Positions 26,695-35,567 of a stretch of 64,000 nucleotides of DNA are shown piece after piece (within the stretch, counting starts at the first letter, position 1; each line of letters begins with the position of its first letter). This DNA comes from Streptomyces platensis (GTDB lineage Bacteria; Actinomycetota; Actinomycetes; Streptomycetales; Streptomycetaceae), in contig NZ_CP023691.1 in the NCBI RefSeq assembly GCF_008704855.1, positions 4,216,001 through 4,280,000 on the forward strand, written 5' to 3'. The notes under the pieces are model-generated. The model saw only the letters and a list, made by a program, of their open reading frames with translations. It made no database searches and was not told the DNA's origin. A program made the translations under genes and the position numbers.

Positions 26695-27276
26695 ATGACG
26701 GCTATGGCACACGCGCCTATGCCCACCGACGAAGAAACCCTCCTGGATTACTTCCTCGCCTTGGATACGCCCACGGGCTTCCGAGCCGAGCTGATCGAGG
26801 GGGAAATTGTTGTGACACCGCCGACGGACGGCACCCATGAGCACTGCTTCAGCGGGGTCGTCTCGCAGATCATGCGAAAGTCCGCGGTGGACATGGATGT
26901 CTCCGGCTACAAAGGGCTCACCATGCCGCGCGGCGGCAGGTGTCCCAAGAATCATGTGATCCCGGATGCCACCGTCGCCCCCCGTGAGATCCGCCTGTTC
27001 CGCGGCGCGGATCCCTGGATGCCCAGCGACGGAGTCGCCATGGTCGTCGAGGTGACATCGAGCAATCCGGAGCGCGACCGCGTCGCCAAACGGCACTGCT
27101 ACGCCCGCGCCGGCATCCCGCTCTACCTGCTCGTGGACCGCGGCAAGTCCACCCTCACGCTGTTCAGCGAGCCTTCCGGGGACGACTACGAAGGGCACAA
27201 CACCGCCCCCATCGGCAAATCCCTCCCCCTCCCCGACCCCTTCTCCTTCGACCTGGAAACCATCGACCTCCTCTGA
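26695..27276 (+). CDS. Uma2-family (DUF820) PD-(D/E)XK-like protein
   Basis: 193 residues, ATG with AAGGAGG upstream. The restriction-endonuclease-like fold shows the acidic helix AELIEGEIVV, the Asp of VIPDATV, and VVEVTSSNPERDRVAKRHCYARAGIPLYLLVD with Glu and Lys of the putative nuclease centre. Family members are very common in Streptomyces and their role is unsettled. It is divergent from clpB across the HAIR region. Confidence 0.87.
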   Translation: MTAMAHAPMPTDEETLLDYFLALDTPTGFRAELIEGEIVVTPPTDGTHEHCFSGVVSQIMRKSAVDMDVSGYKGLTMPRGGRCPKNHVIPDATVAPREIRLFRGADPWMPSDGVAMVVEVTSSNPERDRVAKRHCYARAGIPLYLLVDRGKSTLTLFSEPSGDDYEGHNTAPIGKSLPLPDPFSFDLETIDLL

Positions 27277-27305
27277 ATCCCGGGCCCCGAACTACCCTGG
27301 CCCCC

Positions 27306-27710
27306 ATGGCCCATGACCTCAGTGCCCTCAGCCCGGAATACCTCGCCTTCTGGGGCGAGTATCTGATGCCGACCCTCACCACGCTGCGTACGGACGGGAC
27401 GCCCCATGTCGTTCCGGTAGGCGTCACCTACGACGCCGGGCAGCGGATCGCGCGGATCATCACCCGCAAGGACAGCGCCAAGGTCAAGAACGTCCTCGCC
27501 GCCGGGGCGGACGGTGCCACCGTCGCCGTGTGCCAGGTCGACAAGGGGCGCTGGGCGACGCTGGAGGGCCGCGCCCGGGTGCGTACGGACGCCGAGTCGG
27601 TGGCCGACGCGGTGCGCCGGTACGCCGAGCGGTACGGCCGGACGCCGACGCCCAACCCCGATCGCGTCATGATCGAGATCGCGGTGACCAGGGCGATGGG
27701 CCGGGCCTGA
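27306..27710 (+). CDS. PPOX-class F420-dependent family protein
   Basis: 134 residues. The split-barrel flavin/F420-binding fold: TLRTDGTPHVVPVGV, ARIITRKDSAKVKNVLA and DKGRWATLEGRARVRTD. Members reduce substrates with F420 or bind FMN/biliverdin; which applies here is unknown. There is no ribosome site before ATG 27306, and TACCCT lies about 10 bases upstream, so a leaderless transcript is plausible. It follows the Uma2 gene by 29 bases. Confidence 0.87.
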   Translation: MAHDLSALSPEYLAFWGEYLMPTLTTLRTDGTPHVVPVGVTYDAGQRIARIITRKDSAKVKNVLAAGADGATVAVCQVDKGRWATLEGRARVRTDAESVADAVRRYAERYGRTPTPNPDRVMIEIAVTRAMGRA

Positions 27711-27916
27711 GCGCCGGCCCGAGAGCCGCTCCCCTCCCGCGGGGGGCGCCTCCGGCCCGCTGACCGCGACCCGCTCGCCCGCTGGCCGGAAACGGTCCCT
27801 CCGGATCCGCTCCGGGCCACCCACCTGGTACTCAAGAGCGACAGGAACCGAACAGCTCCGCGCAATCACGGACGACACCGGACCTGTCCCTGCAAAAGAC
27901 AGCAGCTGGAGGCCGT

Positions 27917-28153
27917 ATGGCGTCGGCAGTGTGCAACGTGACGACCGTTCCGCGCCGTCCGTCCCCCGCCCGGCCGCATCCGCACGCCGAGCTCTGCCCG
28001 CGCTGCGGCGGCCAGCTCGCGGTCAATCAGGACGGCTGGAAGATCTGCCACGCCTGCGGCTATGCCTCGCCGCCCGGTACAGCCCCTCCTCCACGGGCCG
28101 CTCGCGGGGGTATCGTCGCCCCCACAGTCGCCACGCCCCGGAGGGCACGATGA
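27917..28153 (+). CDS. Small zinc-ribbon protein
   Basis: 78 residues, ATG 27917 with GGAGG just upstream. Two Cys pairs, CPRCGG and CHACGY, about 19 residues apart form a zinc ribbon; the flanks are Pro/Arg-rich. Its stop overlaps the next start (ATGA), which supports both genes. It is probably an adaptor or nucleic-acid-binding partner of the following protein; no further function is evident. Confidence 0.65.
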   Translation: MASAVCNVTTVPRRPSPARPHPHAELCPRCGGQLAVNQDGWKICHACGYASPPGTAPPPRAARGGIVAPTVATPRRAR

Positions 28154-28554
28154 ACTCGGTCCGAGTCACGGCGATCGCCTGCCTGATGCCGCTGTCCGAG
28201 CTGGACGAGGATCCGTTCCTGGTCGATGACCGCAGCCAGCACGACATGTGCAAGCAGTGGGCGGCGGCCCGTGACTACCACCTGACCTGCCAGCTCAGCC
28301 TGCACCAGCTGCGCGCCGACCACAGCGCGCTGTGGCGGGACGTCGAAGAGGGCCTGGTCGATGTGTTCGTGGCGCCCAACCGCCGGGCGCTGGAGAACGC
28401 CATCGCCGGCGCGGACGAGTTCACCAAACGGTGCGCCGCGGCCGGCGTCCGCCTGGAGACCGCCGACCTCGACGAGCCGGTCTACACCCTGGCGATGAAG
28501 TCGCAGGTGCACCGGCGGCTGTCGATGCCGACGGCCGGATACAACGGCTGCTGA
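28150..28554 (+). CDS. Conserved protein resembling a serine-recombinase catalytic domain
   Basis: 134 residues, ATG overlapping the zinc-ribbon stop, GGAGGG upstream. The order of elements recalls the resolvase N-terminal domain: a first strand (VTAIACLMPLSE), a helix with Cys (CKQWAAARDYH), ALWRDVEEGLVDVFVAPNRRALENAIAG like the D(x)vvv...dRL(s)R segment, and CAAAGVRLETAD like the following strand. The usual RxS catalytic pair is not intact (PLS is found) and no DNA-binding domain follows. It is probably not an active recombinase. The relation is by eye and should be checked by structure. Confidence 0.7.
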   Translation: MNSVRVTAIACLMPLSELDEDPFLVDDRSQHDMCKQWAAARDYHLTCQLSLHQLRADHSALWRDVEEGLVDVFVAPNRRALENAIAGADEFTKRCAAAGVRLETADLDEPVYTLAMKSQVHRRLSMPTAGYNGC

Positions 28555-28596
28555 ACGGCCCGCTGCCGGGCGCGCGGGCGGATACGGAAACGCGAG

Positions 28597-28620
28597 AAGG
28601 GCCGGGTCTCCCCGGCCCTT
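28597..28620. terminator. Bidirectional terminator before hspR end
   Basis: A perfect 10-bp stem AAGGGCCGGG / CCCGGCCCTT with loop TCTC lies between the convergent 28150-28554 gene and hspR. A/T flanks on the stem suit both directions. Confidence 0.88.
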
Positions 28621-28662
28621 CCGCACGTCATACGCCGGGCGTCCGCGCCCCGGCCGCGGCCG

Positions 28663-29115
28663 TCACTCCGGCCGCTTGGGGCGCCAGACCACCAGCGCGC
28701 TGGTCTGCTGCACATCCTGATACGGCACCAGATCGCGCCGATAGGAGGCGTGCACCGCCGCCTCCCGCTGCTGCATCGCGCTGGCCGCGCCCTCCAGGGC
28801 GCCCTGGAGCTCGACGACCCGCTGCTGGAGGGCCGCGACCTGGTTTTCCAGCTCGATGATGCGCTTGATGCCGGCGAGGTTGATGCCCTCGTCCTGGGAC
28901 AACTGCTGCACCGTACGGAGCAGTTCGATGTCCCGGGCCGAATAGCGGCGGCCCCGCCCGGCCGTGCGGTCGGGCGAGACCAGCCCCAGCCGGTCGTACT
29001 GTCGAAGGGTCTGCGGATGCAGGCCGGAGAGCTGAGCCGCGACGGAGATGACATACACCGGCGACTCATCGGTCAGTTCATAGGGGTTACGACGCTGCCC
29101 GCCCCGGCTGTCCAT
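28663..29115 (-). CDS. hspR: MerR-type heat-shock repressor HspR
   Basis: 150 residues. It represses the dnaK operon and clpB by binding HAIR elements, with DnaK as co-repressor in Streptomyces. The MerR helix-turn-helix is YVISVAAQLSGLHPQTLRQYDRLGL with a wing SPDRTAGRGRRYS; the C-terminal helix LENQVAALQQRVVELQ is the coiled-coil dimer region. ATG 29115 lies one base after the dnaJ stop, with GGGAG upstream, so it is the last gene of dnaK-grpE-dnaJ-hspR. Confidence 0.96.
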   Translation of the reverse strand: MDSRGGQRRNPYELTDESPVYVISVAAQLSGLHPQTLRQYDRLGLVSPDRTAGRGRRYSARDIELLRTVQQLSQDEGINLAGIKRIIELENQVAALQQRVVELQGALEGAASAMQQREAAVHASYRRDLVPYQDVQQTSALVVWRPKRPE

Positions 29116-29116
29116 C

Positions 29117-30286
29117 TCAAGCTCCCTTCGCGGCCTGGAACAGCTCTGCCCGCGGGTCCGGGCCCGCGGTCGCCTCGCGATAGGACTCCAGCGACTCCTT
29201 CGCCTTGTCGCTGAGGTCACCGGGGACCAGCACCTCTATGGTGACCAGCAGATCCCCCCGGGTGCCGTCCTTACGGGTCGCACCCTTGCCCCGGGCGCGC
29301 ATGGTGCGCCCGTTGGGGGTGCCGGCCGGCAGCTTCAGCGTGACCGGCGGACCGCCCAGCGTCGGCACCTTGATCTCACCGCCCAGGGCGGCTTCCGGGA
29401 AGGTGACCGGCACCGTGACGGTGAGGTTGTCGCCCTTCCGGCCGAAGACCGGGTGGGCGTCGACATGCACGACCACATACAGATCGCCCGCCGGGCCGCC
29501 CTGCTCGCCCGGGGCGCCCTTGCCGCGCAGCCGGATGCGCTGCCCGTCCGAGACACCCGCGGGGATACGGACCTGCATCGTGCGCGCACTGGTCGCCCGC
29601 CCGCTGCCCTTGCAGACCTCGCAGGCGTCCTGGGCGATCAGGCCCCGGCCCTTGCAGTCGGCGCACGGGTCGGTGAGCGAGAAGCCGCCGCCCGCGCCCC
29701 GGCTGACCTGACCGGTGCCGACACAGGTCGGGCAGACCCGCGGCGTACCGTTCTTGTCGCCGGTGCCGGAACACGCCTTGCACGGCGCCTGGCTGGACAT
29801 CCGCAGCGGGACCGTGGCCCCGTCGACCGCCTCGGTGAAGCTGAGCGTCACCTCGGACTCGATGTCCTGGCCCCGGCGCGCATGGGTACGGGTACCGGCG
29901 CCGCCGCGGTTGAACAGACCTCCGAAGACGTCCCCGAGCCCGCCGCCGAAGCCTCCGCCGCCGCCCTGGCCCTGCGAGCCCCCGAAGAGGTCGCCCAGGT
30001 CGAAGTTGAAGTTGCCGCCGCCGCCCGGTCCCGGCCGGTAGCCGCCGTTGCCGAACAGCGTGCGCGCCTCGTCGTACTCCTTGCGGCGCTTGGCGTCACC
30101 CAGGACGTCGTTCGCCTCGGAGATCTCCTTGAAGCGCTCCTCGGCCTTGGCGTCGCCCTTGTTGGCGTCCGGGTGGAACTCGCGGGCGAGCTTCCGGTAC
30201 GCCTTCTTGATCTCCGCTTCGGTGGCGTCCTTCGGGACGCCGAGGACCTTGTAGTAGTCCTTCTCGACGAAGTCCTTGGTGCTCAT
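29117..30286 (-). CDS. dnaJ: DnaJ co-chaperone
   Basis: 389 residues. The J-domain with HPD (FHPDANKGD) is at residues 1-75, then a Gly/Phe-rich linker, four CxxCxGxG-type zinc repeats (CKACSGTG, CPTCVGTG, CADCKGRG, CEVCKGSG) and the C-terminal substrate domains. This is a full type I DnaJ. It stimulates DnaK ATPase and delivers clients. Confidence 0.97.
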   Translation of the reverse strand: MSTKDFVEKDYYKVLGVPKDATEAEIKKAYRKLAREFHPDANKGDAKAEERFKEISEANDVLGDAKRRKEYDEARTLFGNGGYRPGPGGGGNFNFDLGDLFGGSQGQGGGGGFGGGLGDVFGGLFNRGGAGTRTHARRGQDIESEVTLSFTEAVDGATVPLRMSSQAPCKACSGTGDKNGTPRVCPTCVGTGQVSRGAGGGFSLTDPCADCKGRGLIAQDACEVCKGSGRATSARTMQVRIPAGVSDGQRIRLRGKGAPGEQGGPAGDLYVVVHVDAHPVFGRKGDNLTVTVPVTFPEAALGGEIKVPTLGGPPVTLKLPAGTPNGRTMRARGKGATRKDGTRGDLLVTIEVLVPGDLSDKAKESLESYREATAGPDPRAELFQAAKGA

Positions 30287-30331
30287 CCCCGACGTCCCTC
30301 CTTCCGCGCGGTTTTCGTTTCTGTCCTCACG

Positions 30332-30991
30332 TCAGCCCTCTTCCGGGCCACCGCTCTCCTCGTCCGAAGCCTTGGCACCCTTGGCGTCGTCATCGGATCC
30401 GGACTTGGTGCCCTGCGCACCCGGCTGCGGCTCGGCGACGGCGACCCGCGCGGGGCGGATCGTTCGTTCACCGATGCGATACCCGGGCTGAAGAATCGCC
30501 ACGCACGTCGTCTCGGTGACATCCGGTGCGTACGAGTGCATCAGCGCCTCGTGGATCGTCGGGTCGAAGGGCTCGCCCTCCTTGCCGAACTGCTGCAGAC
30601 CGAGCTTGGCGACCACGGTCTCCAGCGATTCGGCCACCGACTTGAAGCCGCCGACCAGTTCGCCGTGCTCGCGGGCCCGGCCGACGTCGTCGAGGGTGGG
30701 AAGGAGCTCGGACAGGAGGTTCGCCGCGGCGATCTCCTTGACCGTGATCCGGTCCCGCTCCACCCGACGGCGGTAGTTCTGGTACTCCGCCTGGAGCCGC
30801 TGGAGGTCCGCCGTGCGCTCGTTGAGCGCCGTACGCACCTGGTCCAGCTGCGCCTGGAGCGCTACGTCCGGTACGTCCCCGGCCGGGGCCGAGCCCGCCT
30901 TGTCGGCGGACTCGGCCTGCGCCGCGTCTTCGGGAGCGGCGTCGGAAGGGACGTCGGGCTTCTCATCGAAGCCCGGGGTCTCCTCCGTCAC
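30332..30991 (-). CDS. grpE: GrpE nucleotide exchange factor
   Basis: 219 residues, GTG start overlapping the dnaK stop by four bases. The long N-terminal helix (LQRLQAEYQNYRRRVERD) and the C-terminal beta domain with GEPFDPTIHEALMH and LQPGYRIGERTIRPARVAVAE are diagnostic. Both ends carry acidic low-complexity extensions usual in actinobacteria. It releases ADP from DnaK. Confidence 0.96.
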   Translation of the reverse strand: MTEETPGFDEKPDVPSDAAPEDAAQAESADKAGSAPAGDVPDVALQAQLDQVRTALNERTADLQRLQAEYQNYRRRVERDRITVKEIAAANLLSELLPTLDDVGRAREHGELVGGFKSVAESLETVVAKLGLQQFGKEGEPFDPTIHEALMHSYAPDVTETTCVAILQPGYRIGERTIRPARVAVAEPQPGAQGTKSGSDDDAKGAKASDEESGGPEEG

Positions 30992-32844
30992 GCGGCACCA
31001 TCCTTCTTCGGCTTCTCGTCGTCGACGATCTCGGCGTCGACGACATCGTCATCGGCCTTGGCCTGCTCGGCACCCTCGGCACCGGCAGCGCCCTCGGCAC
31101 CGGCCGCACCCTGGGCGTCGGCGTACATCGCCTGACCCAGCTTCTGCGAGACGGCCGCGACCTTCTCGGTGGCGGTGCGGATCTCGGCGGTGTCCTCGCC
31201 CTTGAGCTTTTCCTTCAGCTCGGTGAGGGCTTCCTCGACCTCGGTCTTGACCTCGCCCGGGACCTTCTCCTCGTTGTCCTTGAGGAACTTCTCGGTCTGG
31301 TAGACGAGCTGCTCGGCCTGGTTGCGGGCCTCGGCGGCCTCGCGGCGCTTGGTGTCCTCGTCCGCGTACTGCTCGGCCTCCTGGCGCATCCGGTCGACCT
31401 CGTCCTTCGGCAGCGAGGAGCCGCCGGTGACGGTCATCTTCTGCTCCTTGCCCGTGCCCAGGTCCTTCGCGGTCACGTGCATGATGCCGTTGGCGTCGAT
31501 GTCGAAGGACACCTCGATCTGCGGGACCCCGCGCGGGGCCGGCGGCAGACCGGTCAGCTCGAACATCCCGAGCTTCTTGTTGTACGCCGCGATCTCGCGC
31601 TCGCCCTGGTAGACCTGGATCTGCACGGACGGCTGGTTGTCCTCGGCCGTCGTGAAGATCTCGGAGCGCTTGGTCGGGATCGTGGTGTTGCGCTCGATGA
31701 GCTTGGTCATGATGCCGCCCTTGGTCTCGATACCGAGGGACAGCGGGGTGACGTCCAGCAGGAGGACGTCCTTGACCTCACCCTTGAGCACACCGGCCTG
31801 GAGGGTGGCGCCGATGGCGACGACCTCGTCCGGGTTGACGCCCTTGTTGGCGTCCTTGCCGCCGGTCAGCTCCTTGACGAGCTCGGCGACGGCGGGCATA
31901 CGGGTGGAGCCGCCGACCAGGACCACGTGGTCGATCTCGGACAGGTTGATACCCGCGTCCTTGATCACGTTGTGGAACGGCGTCTTGCAGCGGTCCAGGA
32001 GGTCCGAGGTGAGCTGCTGGAACTGCGAGCGCGTGAGCTTCTCGTCCAGGTGCAGCGGGCCCTCGGCGGAGGCGGTGATGTAGGGAAGGTTGATCGTCGT
32101 CTCGGTGGAGGACGACAGCTCGATCTTCGCCTTCTCAGCGGCCTCGCGCAGGCGCTGGAGCGCCATCTTGTCCTTGGCCAGGTCGACGCCGTGGCCGTTC
32201 TGGAACTGCTTGACCAGGTAGTCGACGACGCGCTGGTCCCAGTCGTCACCACCGAGGTGGTTGTCACCGTTGGTGGCCTTCACCTCGACGACGCCGTCGC
32301 CGATCTCCAGCAGCGAGACGTCGAAGGTGCCGCCACCGAGGTCGAAGACCAGAATGGTCTGGTCGTCCTTCTCCAGGCCGTAGGCCAGGGCGGCCGCGGT
32401 GGGCTCGTTGACGATACGCAGGACGTTGAGGCCCGCGATCTCACCGGCCTCCTTGGTGGCCTGGCGCTCGGAGTCGTTGAAGTAGGCCGGAACGGTGATG
32501 ACCGCGTCGACGACCTTCTCACCGAGGTACGCCTCGGCGTCGCGCTTGAGCTTCTGCAGGATGAAGGCGCTCATCTGCTGCGGGTTGAAGCCCTTGCCGT
32601 CGATGTCGATCTTCCAGTCGGTGCCCATGTGGCGCTTGACCGACCGGATGGTCCTGTCGACGTTGGTGACCGCCTGACGCTTGGCGACCTCGCCGACCAG
32701 CACCTCGCCGTTCTTGGCGAAGGCGACAACGGACGGCGTGGTCCTGGCGCCCTCGGCGTTGGTGATGACGGTGGGCTCACCGCCTTCGAGAACACTGACG
32801 ACGGAGTTCGTCGTGCCCAGGTCGATGCCGACCGCACGTGCCAT
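30988..32844 (-). CDS. dnaK: DnaK (Hsp70) chaperone
   Basis: 618 residues from ATG 32844 (MARAVGIDLGTTNSVVSV) with GGAGGAA upstream; the longer open frame is not used. The nucleotide-binding domain has VFDLGGGTFDVSLL and VVLVGGSTRMP; the substrate domain follows, ending in an Ala/Glu/Gly-rich lid tail. It is first in the operon, under two HAIR elements, and is also HspR's co-repressor in Streptomyces. Confidence 0.98.
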   Translation of the reverse strand: MARAVGIDLGTTNSVVSVLEGGEPTVITNAEGARTTPSVVAFAKNGEVLVGEVAKRQAVTNVDRTIRSVKRHMGTDWKIDIDGKGFNPQQMSAFILQKLKRDAEAYLGEKVVDAVITVPAYFNDSERQATKEAGEIAGLNVLRIVNEPTAAALAYGLEKDDQTILVFDLGGGTFDVSLLEIGDGVVEVKATNGDNHLGGDDWDQRVVDYLVKQFQNGHGVDLAKDKMALQRLREAAEKAKIELSSSTETTINLPYITASAEGPLHLDEKLTRSQFQQLTSDLLDRCKTPFHNVIKDAGINLSEIDHVVLVGGSTRMPAVAELVKELTGGKDANKGVNPDEVVAIGATLQAGVLKGEVKDVLLLDVTPLSLGIETKGGIMTKLIERNTTIPTKRSEIFTTAEDNQPSVQIQVYQGEREIAAYNKKLGMFELTGLPPAPRGVPQIEVSFDIDANGIMHVTAKDLGTGKEQKMTVTGGSSLPKDEVDRMRQEAEQYADEDTKRREAAEARNQAEQLVYQTEKFLKDNEEKVPGEVKTEVEEALTELKEKLKGEDTAEIRTATEKVAAVSQKLGQAMYADAQGAAGAEGAAGAEGAEQAKADDDVVDAEIVDDEKPKKDGAA

Positions 32845-32862
32845 TTCAATTCCTCCAGCTGA

Positions 32863-32883
32863 CTTGAGTGGAACAGGCTCAAG
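32863..32883. promoter_or_regulatory. HAIR element 1 of the dnaK operon
   Basis: CTTGAGT-N7-GCTCAAG, one mismatch to the HspR consensus, 19 bases upstream of the dnaK ATG. Confidence 0.88.
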
Positions 32884-32914
32884 AGTGCAGTACCAAAGAA
32901 AACCTGTCAACAGA

Positions 32915-32935
32915 CCTGAGTCGGACACGCTCAAG
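32915..32935. promoter_or_regulatory. HAIR element 2 of the dnaK operon
   Basis: CCTGAGT-N7-GCTCAAG, two mismatches to the HspR consensus, with its centre 52 bases from that of element 1. That is about five helix turns, so both may be on the same face of the DNA. Confidence 0.8.
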
Positions 32936-33134
32936 TTTTATACGGCTCTTATCGTCACCACGGCTGCACCACAGGACGCCGGGGCCCCGCACAGGGTTGC
33001 CTTCGCGACGCAGATCACCGGCCGGGCGGCTTCATGGGGCGGAGGAGAATGGGTAACCTCAGCGGCAGACCAAAAAAGTTACTGCTTAGTAGTCCCCCAC
33101 TGTTTTCCGCTCTCGCAGGTACGAGGAGCCTCCC

Positions 33135-35402
33135 ATGCAACTCGCCGCGATCATCGTGTCGCTGGTGCTCATCGCGGTCGCCGCGGCGCTGTTCGGCCGC
33201 GCCCTCCTCCAGATCTACCGGCACATGCGACTGGGCCGGCCGGTGCCTGCGGGCACCCGGACCGACGCGCCCGCCCAGCGGACCGTCACGCTGGCCAAGG
33301 AGTTCGTCGGCCACACCCGCATGAACCGCTGGGGCGTCGTCGGCGTGGCGCACTGGTTCGTGGCGGTGGGCTTCCTCACCCTGCTGCTGACGATCGTCAA
33401 CGCCATCGGCCAGCTCTTCCAGGCCGACTGGCTGATCCCGTTCATCGGCGACTGGCTGCCGTGGGAGATGTACGTCGAGGCGATGGGCACGCTGACGACC
33501 GTCGGCATCATCGTCCTGATCGTCATCCGCCAGCTGAGCCGGCCCGGCAAGGCGGGCCGCAAGTCCCGCTTCGCGGGCTCGAACACCGGCCAGGCGTACT
33601 TCGTCGAGACCGTCATCCTCATCGTCGGCTTCTGCATCGTCACGCTGCACGCCCTGGAGGGCGCCCAGCACGGCGTCGACCACTACGAGCCGGCGTACTT
33701 CGTCTCGTATCCGCTGGTCGTGGCCTTCAAGGGGATGAGCCTGGGCACCGTCCAGAACCTCACCTACTTCTTCGCCGCCCTCAAGATCGCGACGTCCTTC
33801 ATCTGGATGATCACGGTCTCCCTCAAGACCGACATGGGTGTGGCCTGGCACCGCTTCCTCGCCTTCCCCAACATCTGGTTCAAGCGCGAGGCGGACGGCG
33901 GCGTGGCGCTCGGCGCGCTGCAGCCGATGACCAGCGAGGGCAAGCCGATCGACTTCGAGGACCCGGGCGAGGAGGACCAGTTCGGCGTCTCCCAGGTCGA
34001 GCACTTCTCCTGGAAGGGCCTGCTCGACTTCTCCACCTGCACCGAGTGCGGCCGCTGCCAGTCGCAGTGCCCCGCGTGGAACACCGGCAAGCCGCTCTCC
34101 CCGAAGCTCCTGATCATGTCGCTGCGCGACCACGCGCACGCCAAGGCGCCGTATCTGCTGGCCGGCGGCGGCAAGGACATGGAGGGCAACGAGCAGGCGA
34201 CCGCCGAGCAGCTCGCCGACGTCCCGGCGTCCGCGCTGGCCGAGGCCGAGCGCCCGCTGATCGGCACCCTCGAAGAGAACGGCGTCATCGACCCCGACGT
34301 CCTGTGGTCCTGCACCACCTGCGGCGCCTGTGTCGAGCAGTGCCCGGTCGACATCGAGCACATCGACCACATCGTCGACATGCGCCGCTACCAGGTCATG
34401 ATCGAGTCCTCGTTCCCGTCCGAGGCGGGCACGATGCTCAAGAACCTGGAGAAGAAGGGCAACCCCTGGGGCCTGGCCAAGAAGCAGCGTCTGGCCTGGA
34501 CCAAGGAGGTCGGCTTCGAGGTTCCGGTCGTCGGCCAGGACATCGAGGACCTCACCGAGGTCGAGTACCTCTACTGGGTCGGCTGCGCCGGTGCCCTGGA
34601 GGACCGCGCCAAGAAGACCACCAAGGCCTTCGCGGAGCTGCTGCACATCGCGGGCGTGAAGTTCGCGATCATGGGCGGCGACGAGAAGTGCACCGGTGAC
34701 TCGCCGCGCCGTCTGGGCAACGAGTTCCTCTTCCAGCAGCTCGGCGCGGAGAACGTCGCGACGCTGAACGCGGCCTTCGGTGAGGACGACGAGGACGAGT
34801 CGACCAAGAAGCCGAAGGCGTCGAAGAAGATCGTCGCGACCTGCCCGCACTGCTTCAACACCATCGCGAACGAGTACCCCCAGCTGGGCGGCGAGTACGA
34901 GGTCATCCACCACACCCAGCTGCTCCAGCACCTGGTGGACGAGGGCAAGCTCACCCCCGTCACCCCGGTCGAGGGTCTGATCACCTACCACGACCCCTGC
35001 TACCTGGGCCGCCACAACAAGGTCTACACGCCCCCGCGCGAGATCATCGCCAAGGTGCCGGGCCTGCGGAACGAGGAGATGCACCGCCACAAGGAGCGCG
35101 GCTTCTGCTGTGGCGCCGGCGGTGCCCGGATGTGGATGGAAGAGCGCATCGGCAAGCGCATCAACAACGAGCGCGTCGACGAGGCCCTGTCGCTCAACCC
35201 CGACATCGTCTCGACGGCCTGCCCCTTCTGCCTCGTGATGCTGACCGACTCGGTCAACGGCAAGAAGAACGACGGCAAGGCGAAGGAGTCCATCCAGGTC
35301 GTCGACGTGGCCCAGCTGCTGCTGGACTCCGTCAAGACCCCCGTCGACCCGGCGGGCGAGACGGAGCAGGAAGACACCCCGGAGCCCGAGCCGGTGAAGT
35401 AG
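33135..35402 (+). CDS. Membrane Fe-S oxidoreductase (HdrD/GlpC-like with NarI-type membrane domain)
   Basis: 755 residues, ATG with GAGGAG upstream. About six N-terminal helices form a NarI-like heme b domain. Two 4Fe-4S motifs follow: CTECGRCQSQCP and CTTCGACVEQCP. Two heterodisulfide-reductase cysteine domains follow: the first has KCTGD where CCG is usual, plus CPHC; the second has DPCYLGRH and FCCGAGG. It is a predicted quinone-linked oxidoreductase conserved in actinobacteria, partner unknown. An acidic/Lys insertion lies near residues 545-560. It is divergent from dnaK. Confidence 0.9.
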   Translation: MQLAAIIVSLVLIAVAAALFGRALLQIYRHMRLGRPVPAGTRTDAPAQRTVTLAKEFVGHTRMNRWGVVGVAHWFVAVGFLTLLLTIVNAIGQLFQADWLIPFIGDWLPWEMYVEAMGTLTTVGIIVLIVIRQLSRPGKAGRKSRFAGSNTGQAYFVETVILIVGFCIVTLHALEGAQHGVDHYEPAYFVSYPLVVAFKGMSLGTVQNLTYFFAALKIATSFIWMITVSLKTDMGVAWHRFLAFPNIWFKREADGGVALGALQPMTSEGKPIDFEDPGEEDQFGVSQVEHFSWKGLLDFSTCTECGRCQSQCPAWNTGKPLSPKLLIMSLRDHAHAKAPYLLAGGGKDMEGNEQATAEQLADVPASALAEAERPLIGTLEENGVIDPDVLWSCTTCGACVEQCPVDIEHIDHIVDMRRYQVMIESSFPSEAGTMLKNLEKKGNPWGLAKKQRLAWTKEVGFEVPVVGQDIEDLTEVEYLYWVGCAGALEDRAKKTTKAFAELLHIAGVKFAIMGGDEKCTGDSPRRLGNEFLFQQLGAENVATLNAAFGEDDEDESTKKPKASKKIVATCPHCFNTIANEYPQLGGEYEVIHHTQLLQHLVDEGKLTPVTPVEGLITYHDPCYLGRHNKVYTPPREIIAKVPGLRNEEMHRHKERGFCCGAGGARMWMEERIGKRINNERVDEALSLNPDIVSTACPFCLVMLTDSVNGKKNDGKAKESIQVVDVAQLLLDSVKTPVDPAGETEQEDTPEPEPVK

Positions 35403-35423
35403 CGGCCCGGGAAGCAGCGTTGA

Positions 35424-35459
35424 CCGGCGGCCGGTCCCCTCGCAGGGGCCGGCCGCCGG
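35424..35459. terminator. Terminator of the Fe-S oxidoreductase gene
   Basis: A 16-bp GC stem with one bulged T and loop CGC lies 22 bases after the stop at 35402. Confidence 0.85.
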
Positions 35460-35567
35460 CGTTGTCCACAGGCTGTGCGTGGACGTTGCGGGGCGGCGGG
35501 CGACCGGGAAGCATCGGAAGCTGCGATGGACGACGACAACAGGGTTACGGGTGGGGTGGGGGACGGC

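Noticed and set aside
28150..28554. Active resolvase or mobile-element gene
   Set aside because: The catalytic Arg/Ser pair and DNA-binding domain are absent and no repeats flank it.
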